The notes: a model not told the origin generated them from the letters alone. 64,000 nt of DNA from Acidovorax sp. FHTAMBA (GCF_038958875.1 NZ_CP152407.1:4099501-4163500); one strand, 5' to 3'; counted from the stretch's first letter, positions 41,848-50,968 are shown. A program made the numbers and translations.

Positions 41848-42375
41848 TCAGTTGCACTGAGCAAAGCTTCGAGGTGCGCCTTGGGCCATCTCACGCCCCA
41901 CTTGCCGCGCCAACACCAACAGCTTTTGATCAGCCGGAAAACTTGCTCCTGTACCAGGCCAGTAAAACCCGCGTGGCCCAGAACACAGCGTCAGTATCTG
42001 AGGCTTGGAATCAATAACCGCAGCCTCTCCGCGCTCTCCCACCATCTCGTATCGAATTTGGCGGACCGACTTACCACGAAACGTTTCCAATACCCGCGCG
42101 TGATAAATCGTACGTTCCTCAACGTATTCGGCCGACTCCGCTGAGGAACGCCCCCCTGCCTGCAGCGGAACGATGTCTACACGTGTATGAACTACGAGCG
42201 CCGAATAGGGAGTCTGCCCGATGGCGTTAACCAAAGCCACTGTGACGTAAGAGTCAGTTTCTTCTTTTGTAGCCGCTGGCCCCTGCGAAGATGCTGCGAT
42301 GCTCGTGCCAGAAATGCAAACGGACAACCCAAAGAAAATTGCGACACAGGCGTCCAACCTCTTGCTGTGCTTCAC
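41848..42375 (-). CDS. Small secreted protein overlapping the amidase gene; candidate immunity protein
   Basis: A 175-aa protein starting at GTG 42375 with a GGAGGGAG site just upstream. The N-terminus has a basic start and a hydrophobic core (DACVAIFFGLSVCISGTSIA), so it should be exported. I do not recognise the rest; it includes FYWPGTGASFPADQKLLVLA. Its start overlaps the amidase stop by 4 bp (GTGA), indicating tight translational coupling. Paired with a peptidoglycan amidase, this layout fits a periplasmic immunity protein, but that is inference. Base composition is visibly lower in GC than the flanks. Confidence 0.7.
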   Translation of the reverse strand: MKHSKRLDACVAIFFGLSVCISGTSIAASSQGPAATKEETDSYVTVALVNAIGQTPYSALVVHTRVDIVPLQAGGRSSAESAEYVEERTIYHARVLETFRGKSVRQIRYEMVGERGEAAVIDSKPQILTLCSGPRGFYWPGTGASFPADQKLLVLARQVGREMAQGAPRSFAQCN

Positions 42376-43163
42376 GACTCCCTCCCCGCATTTTCCGCTG
42401 TCCCTTTGTACACAGGTAGCGAAGTGCCCGCCACTGCACCAGGAGGAAAAACAAAAGCGTCCCAAACGGTTGCCGCGTATTTTTTTATATTGACCTCATC
42501 ATTCTGGTTGCCGCCAAGAACGAAGTAGTCCTTTCCATCCCGGCTTTGTCCCACCGCAAAAGCGACATGCCCGCCTCCCGAGCGGCTTTTGACGCAAATG
42601 GCACCATAAACAGGGGCCTTGAGTTTGCTTCCATACTGCGCCCACTCCAAAGCCCGATAGGACTCTTTGGGCGTCGGCAAACCGTGTTGCAACATAACCC
42701 ATGCGACAAACGACCCGCACCAAGCGTCCAGTTTTCCAGAGTCATCTTTGGCCCAATGTTTGGATGCCTTGTGGTATTCCATGATGCGCGGGTTGGCTTT
42801 CGCGCCCACCACCTCCTTCTGACCAATCTCACGCTCTGCCGTGGCAATCCAAGGCGCACCAAGATCAGCGCTAGTCGGAGCAGGATTTGTCAGCGCCAAT
42901 TGCGTATGCACGGAGTTCTCCGCATCCGCCCGGCACATCAATTCCGTCATGGTCTTGCTGCGCGGCGCGATGATCCCGTCAGGACGGGCGATCCCGATGC
43001 TTCGCTGAAACGCCTGGATTTTGAAGATGGTCCGAACCCCTGGCGAGCCGTCGGCGACCAGCTGCTGGGCTCCCGGAATGTCGATCTGATTGAGAAGCCG
43101 CTGAACGATCATGGTGTCGTTCAGGGCGTTTCGGCCCCCTTGGCCAACGGTGTCGGTTATCAC
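42372..43163 (-). CDS. TIGR02594/CHAP-like peptidoglycan amidase
   Basis: A 263-aa protein with no signal peptide. The N-terminus (about residues 10-75, NDTMIVQRLLNQIDIPG to KTMTELM) resembles a peptidoglycan-binding helical domain. The C-terminal domain has an NlpC/CHAP-type catalytic set: Cys149 in DAWCGSFVAW, His199 in GGGHVAFAVG and Asn219 in VLGGNQNDEV, the pattern of TIGR02594-family amidases. GTG start at 43163. It overlaps the downstream secreted protein by 4 bp and lies 52 bp after the M48 peptidase. It could be a type VI effector, a phage-type lysin or a housekeeping enzyme. Confidence 0.8.
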   Translation of the reverse strand: MITDTVGQGGRNALNDTMIVQRLLNQIDIPGAQQLVADGSPGVRTIFKIQAFQRSIGIARPDGIIAPRSKTMTELMCRADAENSVHTQLALTNPAPTSADLGAPWIATAEREIGQKEVVGAKANPRIMEYHKASKHWAKDDSGKLDAWCGSFVAWVMLQHGLPTPKESYRALEWAQYGSKLKAPVYGAICVKSRSGGGHVAFAVGQSRDGKDYFVLGGNQNDEVNIKKYAATVWDAFVFPPGAVAGTSLPVYKGTAENAGRES

Positions 43164-43215
43164 TTCCTGCTCCCTACTACGTTTTTGGTTTCCTGCTCTG
43201 GCCGCCGTGGTGTGA

Positions 43216-43968
43216 TCACGCCAGCTGCGTCTTCATCCGCTCCGCCCGCTCCTTAGGCGATGGATGCGTGGACAAAAAGCTGGTCGATTCGCTGCCCGAC
43301 ATCGCCGCCAGCTTCTCCAGCGCGCTGACGCAGGCGCCCTGTTGGTAGCGCTTGGCCTTCATGAAGCCCATCGCGTAGTCATCCGCTTCGCGTTCGTTGC
43401 TTTGCGAGTGCTGGGCCCGCACCACTTTTTCGAACAGCTCACCCAGTTGCGAGTTGGCAATGGCGCCAGCGCGGCTGTTGCTGGCCGACACGGCGTTGCG
43501 CAGGGCGCTGGTGCGCAGGGCGGCCTGGATGCGGGCCTTGCTGTGGCCCTTTTTGACGTGGCCGATCTCGTGGCCGATGACGTAGCGCACTTCGTCGTCG
43601 GTGAACTGGTCCATCAGTCCCGAATACACGCGGATGGTGCCGTTGGCCATGGCGAAGGCGTTGATGTCGGGCGTGAGGTAGACCTTGAAGTTCATCTTCA
43701 GGCCGTCGTAGCTGCCCAGGCCGGCGGTGAGCTTGGACAGGCGCGCTGCGTAGGGGCTGCCCGCCGGGGCGATGCGGTTTTGGCGGTCGCTTTCGGCGGC
43801 CATCTGGTCGAAGGCTGACTTCACCTCTTCGTCGGTCAGCGACTCGGACTTGGCCAAGTCCTTGCCGGCATCCAGCATCTTGCCCAGATCAAACTGGGCC
43901 CATACCGGGGATACGGCGCTCACGCCGGAAGCCAGGGTGACAAGCGTGAGCAATTTGCGGCGGTCCAT
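43216..43968 (-). CDS. M48-family metallopeptidase, exported
   Basis: A 250-aa zinc peptidase. The N-terminus MDRRKLLTLVTLASGVSAVSPVWAQ is a signal peptide. The active site is VIGHEIGHVKKGHSK (HExxH) with the third ligand in NEREADDYAMGFMKA. The ATG at 43968 is preceded by GGAGGGAACCCC. Related proteins assist envelope quality control. Upstream, 43969-44355 (about 390 bp) holds no gene, only the dispersed repeat copy 5 and presumably this gene's promoter. Confidence 0.92.
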   Translation of the reverse strand: MDRRKLLTLVTLASGVSAVSPVWAQFDLGKMLDAGKDLAKSESLTDEEVKSAFDQMAAESDRQNRIAPAGSPYAARLSKLTAGLGSYDGLKMNFKVYLTPDINAFAMANGTIRVYSGLMDQFTDDEVRYVIGHEIGHVKKGHSKARIQAALRTSALRNAVSASNSRAGAIANSQLGELFEKVVRAQHSQSNEREADDYAMGFMKAKRYQQGACVSALEKLAAMSGSESTSFLSTHPSPKERAERMKTQLA

Positions 43969-44221
43969 GGGGTTCCCTCCCTCTTTCTTTCTGTCAGTGG
44001 TTGATTTCTGCGGTTTTTGTTTTTTTGAGCAACCATCTGCAAGCATTGGTGCCCAAGTGCGCCGAAATATAGCTACGCAGCCCCCAGTTTCTGGGGGTCA
44101 GGCGTGTCTGCAGATGTAAGAGCTGTGTACCGATGCTGGGCCGGTGCCGTTGCACCCTGTCCGCCCGCCGGGCAACGCGGCGGCTGAGGCTGCCATGAAA
44201 GGCAACGATCAGGAATTCAGG

Positions 44222-44278
44222 ATAAAAAGTGGCTTCAGCGCTTATCCATTAAGCGCTAATAGCTATCGATACAGGAGC
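44222..44278. repeat. Dispersed palindromic repeat, copy 5
   Basis: ATAAAAAGTGGCTTCAGCGC then TTATCCATTAAGCGCTAATAGCTATCG matches the family. It lies in the gap between the CZB gene and the M48 peptidase. Confidence 0.82.
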
Positions 44279-44355
44279 AAATGAAGTGCAACGATCCCCT
44301 GCCAGGCGCCGTGAAATCGCCCTGGGCCTGCCGGGCCCACAGACCGGCCTCGTCG

Positions 44356-44841
44356 TCAGCGCCCCAGCCCGCGCTTGAGCTCCTTGAGCAGCAGCAGCAC
44401 CTGGTTGGAGGCGTGGCGGCAGCTGCTGTTGAGCAGCTGCACGGCCTTTTGCTGCTCGCCCGCCTGGAACAGTGTGACCACTTCGGCCGCCTGCTGGTGA
44501 AAGTACTTGTGCCGCGCCACCAGCATGCCAAAGGCGGGGTAGTGGCCCAGTCGCACGCGGCCGGTGCCATACAGCCAGCGGCCGAGATCGCAGCGGTCGT
44601 CCCTGCAGACACGCTCGGGCCGCATGACTTCCTGGGAGCGGTGGTTGACCATGTCCTGCAGCTGCAGCCGCCAGCCTTCGTGGCTGGCAATGGCCGCATC
44701 AATATCGATCTCGGTCATGAGCGTGGCGGCGTATTCGGCGTCCAGCACCAGCTCGCTGCCGTTGTCCTCCATGGCCCAGGTGGTGTCCTGGCTGTCGGGG
44801 TCCTGCTCCTTGATCCTGAACAAACGACTGAAAAAACCCAT
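44356..44841 (-). CDS. CZB (chemoreceptor zinc-binding) domain protein
   Basis: A 161-aa protein. The C-terminal part contains the CZB ligands ([45 protein letters not shown]), a His3Cys zinc site that senses zinc or hypochlorous acid in chemoreceptors and diguanylate cyclases. Here the domain stands alone, without a methyl-accepting or GGDEF domain. The ATG at 44841 ([14 protein letters not shown]) follows a GGGATCTC region and is preferred to the longer open frame. It is divergent from the LLM oxidoreductase. Confidence 0.85.
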   Translation of the reverse strand: MGFFSRLFRIKEQDPDSQDTTWAMEDNGSELVLDAEYAATLMTEIDIDAAIASHEGWRLQLQDMVNHRSQEVMRPERVCRDDRCDLGRWLYGTGRVRLGHYPAFGMLVARHKYFHQQAAEVVTLFQAGEQQKAVQLLNSSCRHASNQVLLLLKELKRGLGR

Positions 44842-45041
44842 GCGAGATCCCTTTTGCAGCGCACTGCTCACGGTGCCGCACAGGCACCCACGGAAAAGTT
44901 CTGAAACATTTTGTGGGGCACTGCGGGTTTTGGCTATCAAAAAATCGCCATCGGTCGAAAACCGCGGCGGGCGACCCTGCTGGCGCTGCCAGCTCTTGGG
45001 CAACCGCTGCACAAACCCGTGGCTGGCCGGACAATGCGCGA

Positions 45042-46076
45042 ATGACTTCTACCGCCCACCGCCCCGCCCTCTCCATGCTTGACCTGGTTGCCGTCCGGGA
45101 GGGCGGCACCGTGGCCGATGCGCTGCAGATTGCCCTGCGCACTGCGCAACACGCTGAAAAGTTGGGTTTTGCCCGCTACTGGCTGGCCGAGCACCACAAC
45201 ATGGCGGGCATTGCCAGCTCGGCCACTGCCGTGCTGGTGGGCCACATTGCGGGCGGCACCGAGCGCATCCGGGTCGGCTCGGGTGGCGTGATGCTACCCA
45301 ACCATGCGCCGCTGGTGGTGGCCGAAGCCTTTGGCACGCTGGCCGAGCTGTACCCCGGCCGCATCGACCTGGGCCTGGGCCGCGCGCCCGGCACCGACCA
45401 GGCCACCATGCGCGCGCTGCGGCGCAGCCGGGTGGAGACCGCCGATGACTTTCCGCAGGATGTGGCCGAGTTGCAGCGCCTGCTGGCACCGGCAGAGCCT
45501 GGCCAACGCCTGATCGCTATGCCCGGCGCGGGCACCAATGTGCCCATCTGGCTGCTGGGCTCCAGCCTGTTTTCGGCCCAGCTGGCGGCCGAGCGCGGTC
45601 TGCCGTATGCCTTTGCATCGCACTTTGCGCCCCGGCTGCTGCACCAGGCGCTGGACCTGTACCGCAACCTGTACCGCCCATCGGCCGCCTGGCCCAAGCC
45701 CTATGTCGCGATTGGTGTGCCGCTGATCGCCGCGCCCACCGACGAGGAAGCCGACTACCTGGCCAGCAGCACCTACCAGCGGGTGCTGGACATCCTGACT
45801 GGTGACCGCCGCCGTCTGCTGCCGCCTGTCGAGAACTACACCGCGCGCTTGCAACCGCAAGAGCGCGCGGCCATTTGCGACTTTCTGGCCGCTGCCTTGA
45901 TCGGCGGGCCCGAGACGGTGCGCGCCGGCCTGGCGCAGCTCACCGAGGCCACCGGTGCCGACGAGCTGATGCTGGTCTGCGACGTCTACGACCCGGCCTT
46001 GCGCCTGCGCTCGCTGGACATTGCCGCCCAGGCACACGCTGCGCTGGCGACCAGCGCCGAGGCCGCCACCGCCTGA
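45042..46076 (+). CDS. LLM-class flavin-dependent oxidoreductase
   Basis: Bacterial-luciferase-like monooxygenase of 344 aa. Family motifs are [81 protein letters not shown] and [13 protein letters not shown]. It uses reduced flavin, but the substrate is unknown; E. coli YhbW is a close type. ATG 45042 begins [12 protein letters not shown]. It is convergent with the SDR gene. Confidence 0.92.
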   Translation: MTSTAHRPALSMLDLVAVREGGTVADALQIALRTAQHAEKLGFARYWLAEHHNMAGIASSATAVLVGHIAGGTERIRVGSGGVMLPNHAPLVVAEAFGTLAELYPGRIDLGLGRAPGTDQATMRALRRSRVETADDFPQDVAELQRLLAPAEPGQRLIAMPGAGTNVPIWLLGSSLFSAQLAAERGLPYAFASHFAPRLLHQALDLYRNLYRPSAAWPKPYVAIGVPLIAAPTDEEADYLASSTYQRVLDILTGDRRRLLPPVENYTARLQPQERAAICDFLAAALIGGPETVRAGLAQLTEATGADELMLVCDVYDPALRLRSLDIAAQAHAALATSAEAATA

Positions 46077-46101
46077 GCGGCGCCGGGCGGCCCGCCAGCG
46101 T

Positions 46102-46851
46102 TCAGCGCGCCAGGTAGCCGCCGTCCACCGGGTAATAGGCCCCGGTTACAAATGATGCCTTGTCGGATGCCAGCCAGCTCACCAGCTCGGCCACCTCGTC
46201 GGGCTGGCCCAGGCGGCCGATGGGGTGTGCACCCACCAGCATCGCGTTGATGCCGGCGTCCTGCTCCAGCCCGCTGATCATGGGCGTGTGGATGAAAGCC
46301 GGCCCCACGGAATTGATGCGCACGCCCTGCGCGCTGTATTCCAGTGCCGCCGCCTTGGTGAGCCCCACCACCCCGTGTTTGGCAGCGGTGTAGGCGGGCG
46401 ACATGGCAAACCCCACCGAACCCAGGATGGACGCCATGTTGATGATGGAGCCGCCGCCGCTCTTGAGCATGGCGGCGATCTGGTACTTCATGCCGTAGAA
46501 CACGCCCGACAGGTTGATGTTGATCACCTGCGCCCAGCCATCGAGCGGGTAGTCGGCCGTGGGCGCCTGCGGGCCGCCGATGCCGGCGTTGTTGCAGGCC
46601 ACGTCCAGGCGGCCGTAATGTGCCTCGGTGCGGTTGACCAGCGCCTCGCAGTCCTCGGGCTTGCCCACATCGGCCGCCACAAAGATCGCGTCGCCCCCGG
46701 CAGCGCGCACCAGGGCCGCCGTCTCCTCGCCCTCCGCCACGTTCACATCCGACACCACCACCTTGGCGCCCTCGCGTGCCCACACCAGCGCAATGGCGCG
46801 TCCAATCCCCGACGACGCACCCGTTACCAATGCCACCTTGTTCTTCAGCAT
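46102..46851 (-). CDS. SDR-family NAD(P)-dependent oxidoreductase
   Basis: Classical short-chain dehydrogenase of 249 aa. It has the cofactor loop TGASSGIGRAIA, NNAG (residues ~90-93), catalytic Ser in NMASILGSVG, YxxxK in SPAYTAAKHGVVGLTK, and a C-terminal VTGAYYPVDGGYLAR. The ATG at 46851 is preceded by GGAGTCTTTC. Substrate unknown. Confidence 0.94.
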   Translation of the reverse strand: MLKNKVALVTGASSGIGRAIALVWAREGAKVVVSDVNVAEGEETAALVRAAGGDAIFVAADVGKPEDCEALVNRTEAHYGRLDVACNNAGIGGPQAPTADYPLDGWAQVININLSGVFYGMKYQIAAMLKSGGGSIINMASILGSVGFAMSPAYTAAKHGVVGLTKAAALEYSAQGVRINSVGPAFIHTPMISGLEQDAGINAMLVGAHPIGRLGQPDEVAELVSWLASDKASFVTGAYYPVDGGYLAR

Positions 46852-47045
46852 GAAAGACTCCTTGTTCCGACCGCCTGCAACCCGATGCCACAGATCAGTT
46901 TTGATTCTGCGCATTCGGCGCCCGGGCATCTTGACCTGTGTCATGTCTGGGGCTTGGCAATGTCGCGGCCGGGGGCTGCGCGCAGCGGCTACCATCGCAG
47001 GCTGGCTGGCCGGTGTCGGCCATGGCCCCTTACTCCCTCGCCTGC

Positions 47046-48278
47046 ATGCCCGCTTTTTCCTTTGAAGCCCTGGACGCCCAGGGCCAGACCCGCAAGGGCC
47101 TCATGGAGGCCGATACCGCCAAGGCGGCGCGCAGCCTGCTGCGGGCCCAGGCGCTGGTGCCGCTGGCCGTGGAGCTGGTGCAGACCGGCCAGTCCCTGGA
47201 TGGCAGCCCGGCCGGCCTGGGCCAGCGCCTGTTCACGCGACCGGTGTTCAGCGCCACGGCGTTGGCGATCTGGACGCGCCAGATCGCCGGGCTGGTGGCG
47301 TCGGGCCTGCCGCTGGAGCGCGCGCTGACGGCCTTGTCTGAAGAAGCCGACGACGAGCGCCAGCGCCACCTGGTGGCCGCGCTGCGCGCCGAGGTCAACG
47401 CCGGCGCCACCTTTGCGCGTGCCCTGTCACAGCACCCGCGCGAGTTTTCCGACATTTACTGCGCCGTGATTGGCGCGGGCGAGCACAGCGGCAACCTGGG
47501 CCTGGTCCTTGAGCGACTGGCCGATGACCTGGAAGAGCGCCAGGCGCTCAAGGCCAAGCTGGTGGGCGCCGCGCTGTACCCCGCCATCGTCAGCCTGATT
47601 GCCGTGGTCATCGTGCTGTTTCTTGTGGGCTATGTGGTGCCGCAGGTGGCCAGCGTGTTTGCGGGCACCAAGCGGGCGCTACCCTTCCTCACGGTGGCCA
47701 TGCTGGCCATCAGCGCTTTTGTGCGCAGCTACGGCTGGGTGATGCTGATAGCTACTGTTTTGATAGCTTTTGGCGCCCGCTGGGCCTTGTCTTTTGAGCA
47801 TTTACGTGAAAGGTTTGATGCGGCGTGGCTGCGCCTGCCCGTGGTCGGCAAGCTGGCCCGGGGCTATAACGCGGCGCGGTTTGCGGGCACCTTGGCCATG
47901 CTGGCAGGCGCGGGCGTTCCCATCCTGAAGGCCTTGCAGGCCGCCGCCGAAACCCTGAACAACCGCGCACTGCGCGCCGATGCACTCGAAGCCCTGGTGC
48001 TGGTGCGCGAGGGCGCCCCGCTGGCCTCGGCGCTGGCGCAGAAAAAGCGGTTTCCCGGCCTGCTGTCGATGTTTGCGCGGCTGGGCGAGCAAACCGGGCA
48101 ATTGCCGGTGATGCTGCAGCGGGCGGCCCGCCAGCTGTCGGCCGAGGTGCAGCGCCGCGCCATGCAGCTGGCCACCATCCTGGAGCCCCTGCTCATCGTC
48201 GCAATGGGTTTGATCGTGATGCTCATCGTGCTGGCGGTGCTGCTGCCCATCATCCAGCTCAACCAGTTTGTGAAGTGA
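47046..48278 (+). CDS. gspF: Type II secretion inner-membrane protein GspF
   Basis: A 410-aa platform protein of the type II secretion system (PilC/GspF family). The N-terminus MPAFSFEALDAQGQTRKGLMEADTAKAARSLL is typical of GspF. The protein has three hydrophobic segments, two T2SS_F domains (residues ~70-190 and ~270-390), and the family-like EPLLIVAMGLIVMLIVLAVLLPIIQLNQFV C-terminus. No other gsp genes are adjacent, so this is a separated copy. Residues in the second membrane region include a stretch encoded by repeat-like DNA. It is followed by the nucleotidase 7 bp later. Confidence 0.92.
   Translation: MPAFSFEALDAQGQTRKGLMEADTAKAARSLLRAQALVPLAVELVQTGQSLDGSPAGLGQRLFTRPVFSATALAIWTRQIAGLVASGLPLERALTALSEEADDERQRHLVAALRAEVNAGATFARALSQHPREFSDIYCAVIGAGEHSGNLGLVLERLADDLEERQALKAKLVGAALYPAIVSLIAVVIVLFLVGYVVPQVASVFAGTKRALPFLTVAMLAISAFVRSYGWVMLIATVLIAFGARWALSFEHLRERFDAAWLRLPVVGKLARGYNAARFAGTLAMLAGAGVPILKALQAAAETLNNRALRADALEALVLVREGAPLASALAQKKRFPGLLSMFARLGEQTGQLPVMLQRAARQLSAEVQRRAMQLATILEPLLIVAMGLIVMLIVLAVLLPIIQLNQFVK
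47741..47783. repeat. Possible dispersed repeat remnant inside gspF
   Basis: GATGCTGATAGCTACTGTTT then TGATAGCTTTTGGCGCCCGCTGG has the TAGCTACT border and a GCGCC core, in frame in a membrane segment. The palindrome itself is decayed. Confidence 0.35.
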
Positions 48279-48285
48279 CGCCGCC

Positions 48286-49215
48286 ATGCCTGTAACCCTG
48301 AACGACAAGCTGGTGGTGGCGATCTCCTCACGCGCCCTGTTCAATTTCGAGGAGGAAAACCGCGTCTTCGAGCACGACAACGACCGCGCCTATGTTGAGC
48401 TGCAGCGCCAGCGGCTGGATGTGCCTGCCGCGCCAGGCGTGGCGTTCTCGCTGGTGCGCAAACTGCTCGCGTTCAACACCTCGGAGCACCAGCGAGTGGA
48501 GGTGGTGCTGCTCTCGCGCAACGACCCGGTGAGCGGCATGCGGGTGTTCCGCTCGTGCAACGCGCACGGCCTGCCCAACATCCAGCGCGGCGTTTTCACG
48601 CAGGGGCGCGATCCGTTTCGCTACCTGCGGCCCCTGGGCGCACACCTGTTCCTGTCGGCCAACGAGGCCGACGTGCGCGAGGCGCTGCACCTGGGATACC
48701 CGGCTGCACGGGTGGTTACCGAATCGGTGCGCGCGGGCGACGCCAACCCCCATGAAGTGCGCATAGCGTTTGACGGAGACGCCGTGCTGTTCTCCGACGA
48801 GGCAGAGCGGGTGTACCAGGCCGAGGGCCTGGCCGCCTTCCAGCAGCACGAGACCGACAAGGCCGCATTGCCGCTGCCCGACGGCCCCTTCAAACCCCTG
48901 CTGGCCGCACTGCACCGGCTGCAATCGGCCGGGGAAGCCGGCAGCACCACGGGGATGCGCATCCGCACCGCCCTGGTCACGGCACGCAGCGCCCCCGCGC
49001 ACGAGCGCGCCATCCGTACGCTGATGGACTGGAACATTGCGGTGGATGAGGCCATGTTCCTGGGCGGGTTGCCCAAGGGCGAGTTCCTGCGCGAATTCGA
49101 ACCCGACTTCTTCTTTGACGACCAGACAGGCCATGTCACCTCTGCCGCACGCCATGTGCCTGCCGGGCATGTGAACAGCGGCATCTCCAACGCCATCGCC
49201 CCGGCCGGGAACTGA
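48286..49215 (+). CDS. Cytosolic 5'-nucleotidase
   Basis: A 309-aa 5'-nucleotidase of the NT5C1-like family (HAD fold), dephosphorylating nucleoside monophosphates. LVVAISSRALFNFEEENRVFE is the N-terminal catalytic region. NDPVSGMRVFRSC, FLSANEADVREALHLGYPAARV, RIAFDGDAVLFSDEAERVY (second DxD) and FFFDDQTGHVTSAARHVPAGHVNSG are characteristic. The start is 7 bp after gspF. Likely nucleotide salvage. Confidence 0.9.
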   Translation: MPVTLNDKLVVAISSRALFNFEEENRVFEHDNDRAYVELQRQRLDVPAAPGVAFSLVRKLLAFNTSEHQRVEVVLLSRNDPVSGMRVFRSCNAHGLPNIQRGVFTQGRDPFRYLRPLGAHLFLSANEADVREALHLGYPAARVVTESVRAGDANPHEVRIAFDGDAVLFSDEAERVYQAEGLAAFQQHETDKAALPLPDGPFKPLLAALHRLQSAGEAGSTTGMRIRTALVTARSAPAHERAIRTLMDWNIAVDEAMFLGGLPKGEFLREFEPDFFFDDQTGHVTSAARHVPAGHVNSGISNAIAPAGN

Positions 49216-49277
49216 CTGCCCGGGCGAGGAGTCCCTCAGGGGTCTGGGAGCACCCATCCCCATCCAAGGAACCCGCT

Positions 49278-49634
49278 TTGCGCCACACCCTTTCCCTGCT
49301 TTGCGCCGCCACACTCTGGGCCTGCACCACGTCGCTGGCCCTGTCGGCCGAACCTGCGGCGGCGCCCACCAAAGGCGAAGCCAAGGCCCTGCGCGAGTTC
49401 AAGATGCTGGATTTCAATGGCGACGGAAAACTCAGCCGCAGGGAGGTGCAACTGTTCCCGCGGCTGGCCGAGGCCTTTGACGACGCGGACACAGACGCAG
49501 ACGGCGGTGTCAGCTATGAGGAAGTGCGGGCGTTTGCCGCCAGATACCGGGCGGAACGGGCGCAAAAGCGGGCAGCGCAAGCCCAGGCGCCAGCAACGCC
49601 CCCGGCAGCTGGGGCCCCGGCATCCCGGCCTTGA
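49278..49634 (+). CDS. Exported EF-hand calcium-binding protein
   Basis: A 118-aa protein beginning at TTG 49278, with AAGGA 8 nt upstream. A signal peptide (HTLSLLCAATLWACTTSLALSA) is followed by two EF-hand loops, DFNGDGKLSRRE and DTDADGGVSYEE, each with the calcium ligands at the expected spacing. The C-terminus is Ala/Pro-rich. Role unknown; likely a periplasmic calcium sensor or buffer. Confidence 0.82.
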   Translation: MRHTLSLLCAATLWACTTSLALSAEPAAAPTKGEAKALREFKMLDFNGDGKLSRREVQLFPRLAEAFDDADTDADGGVSYEEVRAFAARYRAERAQKRAAQAQAPATPPAAGAPASRP

Positions 49635-49659
49635 AGCGGGAAGGGCTCAAAATGGAAGC

Positions 49660-49718
49660 CATTTTGGCCTCTAGCGCTTTACCAGAAAGCGCCAATAGCT
49701 ATAAATTTAGTAGCAAAA
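49660..49718. repeat. Dispersed palindromic repeat, copy 6
   Basis: CATTTTGGCCTCTAGCGCTT then TACCAGAAAGCGCCAATAGCTATAAATTTAG matches the family, between the EF-hand gene and the next minus-strand gene. Confidence 0.82.
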
Positions 49719-49723
49719 AACCG

Positions 49724-50155
49724 TTACAGCCCGCCGGTGCGCTTGATCTTCGGGTCTGAGTAGGTCAAGGGCTCGTTCTTGACCTGTTGCGCCATGCGCT
49801 CCTGCAGGGTCGTCTTGTTGATCTCCTGCGCCACATCGATCGCACTGGCGCTGGCACGCCACATCGACTGGATGTACTCGATCAGCTGCTTGTAGATCGG
49901 CTCCTTCGGCGGCTCGGGCGGCTCTTCGACTGTGTCTTTTTTCTTCACCTCGGTCCAGTCCCGGTTTTCGACGTCGGGGGCGGAGGGCTTGTCGGGCTGG
50001 CGCACGATGGCGCCCTCGCCCAGTCGGTCCATGGACTCGACCGGGTTGGAAGCATTGATGGGCCGCACCGGCGGCGCGCCAGAGGCGCCCGTGGAATACA
50101 AATCAGCGCCCTGAGGACGCCAGACAGGCGATCGGTCGACAGGTGGCATTTGCAT
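49724..50155 (-). CDS. Hypothetical protein
   Basis: A 143-aa protein I do not recognise. The N-terminal half is Pro/Ala/Ser-rich; the C-terminal part looks helical (IYKQLIEYIQSMWRASASAIDVAQEINK...). The ATG at 50155 is preferred (MQMPPVDRSP) because DNA before it is AT-rich and non-coding in character; an alternative ATG is at 50227. No strong ribosome site is visible at either. The 220 bp that follow (50228-50447) hold no gene I can see. Confidence 0.6.
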   Translation of the reverse strand: MQMPPVDRSPVWRPQGADLYSTGASGAPPVRPINASNPVESMDRLGEGAIVRQPDKPSAPDVENRDWTEVKKKDTVEEPPEPPKEPIYKQLIEYIQSMWRASASAIDVAQEINKTTLQERMAQQVKNEPLTYSDPKIKRTGGL

Positions 50156-50447
50156 GGCAATGGCCCCAATGGTTAATGAATGAATTTCTGAGATTTCGGG
50201 GGCTTTTACGCCCTCTTCGTAATTCATTACGGCAAAAAGAAGGGGAAATTTAGGTCTTTTTCACCGATTGGCCCAAATTTAGGGTTTTCCCTGATTTTTA
50301 CCCCCCCTTTGCGGGCCGGGTACGGCCGCACGCGCGCAGCCGCCGCAGGGGGCTTTCGCGTCGGAGAAGGGCAGGCTCAGCGGGCAACGGGCGCAAAACG
50401 GCCGGCACCACGCTGTGCCTTGCCGGTGCGACGCGCGGCGCCCAGGT

Positions 50448-50945
50448 TCAGAGAAAACGTTCGAGCAGCCTGCGCGAATGGCGGTCCAGCGCGGTCGTGT
50501 CCCTCACACGGAACTGCACGCCGTCGCCGCCAGCAATCAGCAAGTGGGTGCGCCCGCCCAGTCGGCGGATATCTTCCTCGGCCTTGAGGACCAGGCTTGC
50601 GGGGCCCCGGTCCGTCTCGATCTGCCAGGTGCTGGGGGTCGAGAAGCTCGACACCGCGACGATTTTCTCGATAGTGGGCACAAACTCTCGCATTTCCAGC
50701 TCTTCTTCGATGAGCTGGCGGGCAGGGGCTGGCAGCTCGGCGAGCCGGTCGATCCACAGCAGTTCGTGGCCGTCAGAGCCGATCAGCGAGAGCCCTTCGG
50801 CAGGCGCCGCGATGGGGAAGGCCCGCACGGGCGTGACGCCTTCGTGGGCCGTGCCGTCGGCCAGGGTCAGAACCAGCCGACCGTGTGGATTGCGCGCCAA
50901 GGTGAACGCGGACGACAGCGATTGCGGGAAGGCAGCGGTGTTCAT
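50448..50945 (-). CDS. DUF1854 protein linked to cyanophycin metabolism
   Basis: A 165-aa protein of the DUF1854 family (SSAFTLARNPHGRLVLTLADG, IEEELEMREFVPTIEKI, PSTWQIETDRGPASLVLKAEEDIRRLG). Members of this family are found next to cyanophycin genes and an ABC transporter; function unknown. Preferred start is ATG 50945, with CAGGAA 7 nt upstream. An upstream ATG at 50972 overlaps the stop of the ABC gene, so coupling is possible either way. It is the last gene of the minus-strand half of the cyanophycin locus. Confidence 0.85.
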   Translation of the reverse strand: MNTAAFPQSLSSAFTLARNPHGRLVLTLADGTAHEGVTPVRAFPIAAPAEGLSLIGSDGHELLWIDRLAELPAPARQLIEEELEMREFVPTIEKIVAVSSFSTPSTWQIETDRGPASLVLKAEEDIRRLGGRTHLLIAGGDGVQFRVRDTTALDRHSRRLLERFL

Positions 50946-50968
50946 GGCGGGTTCCTGCAGTGCAGTCA

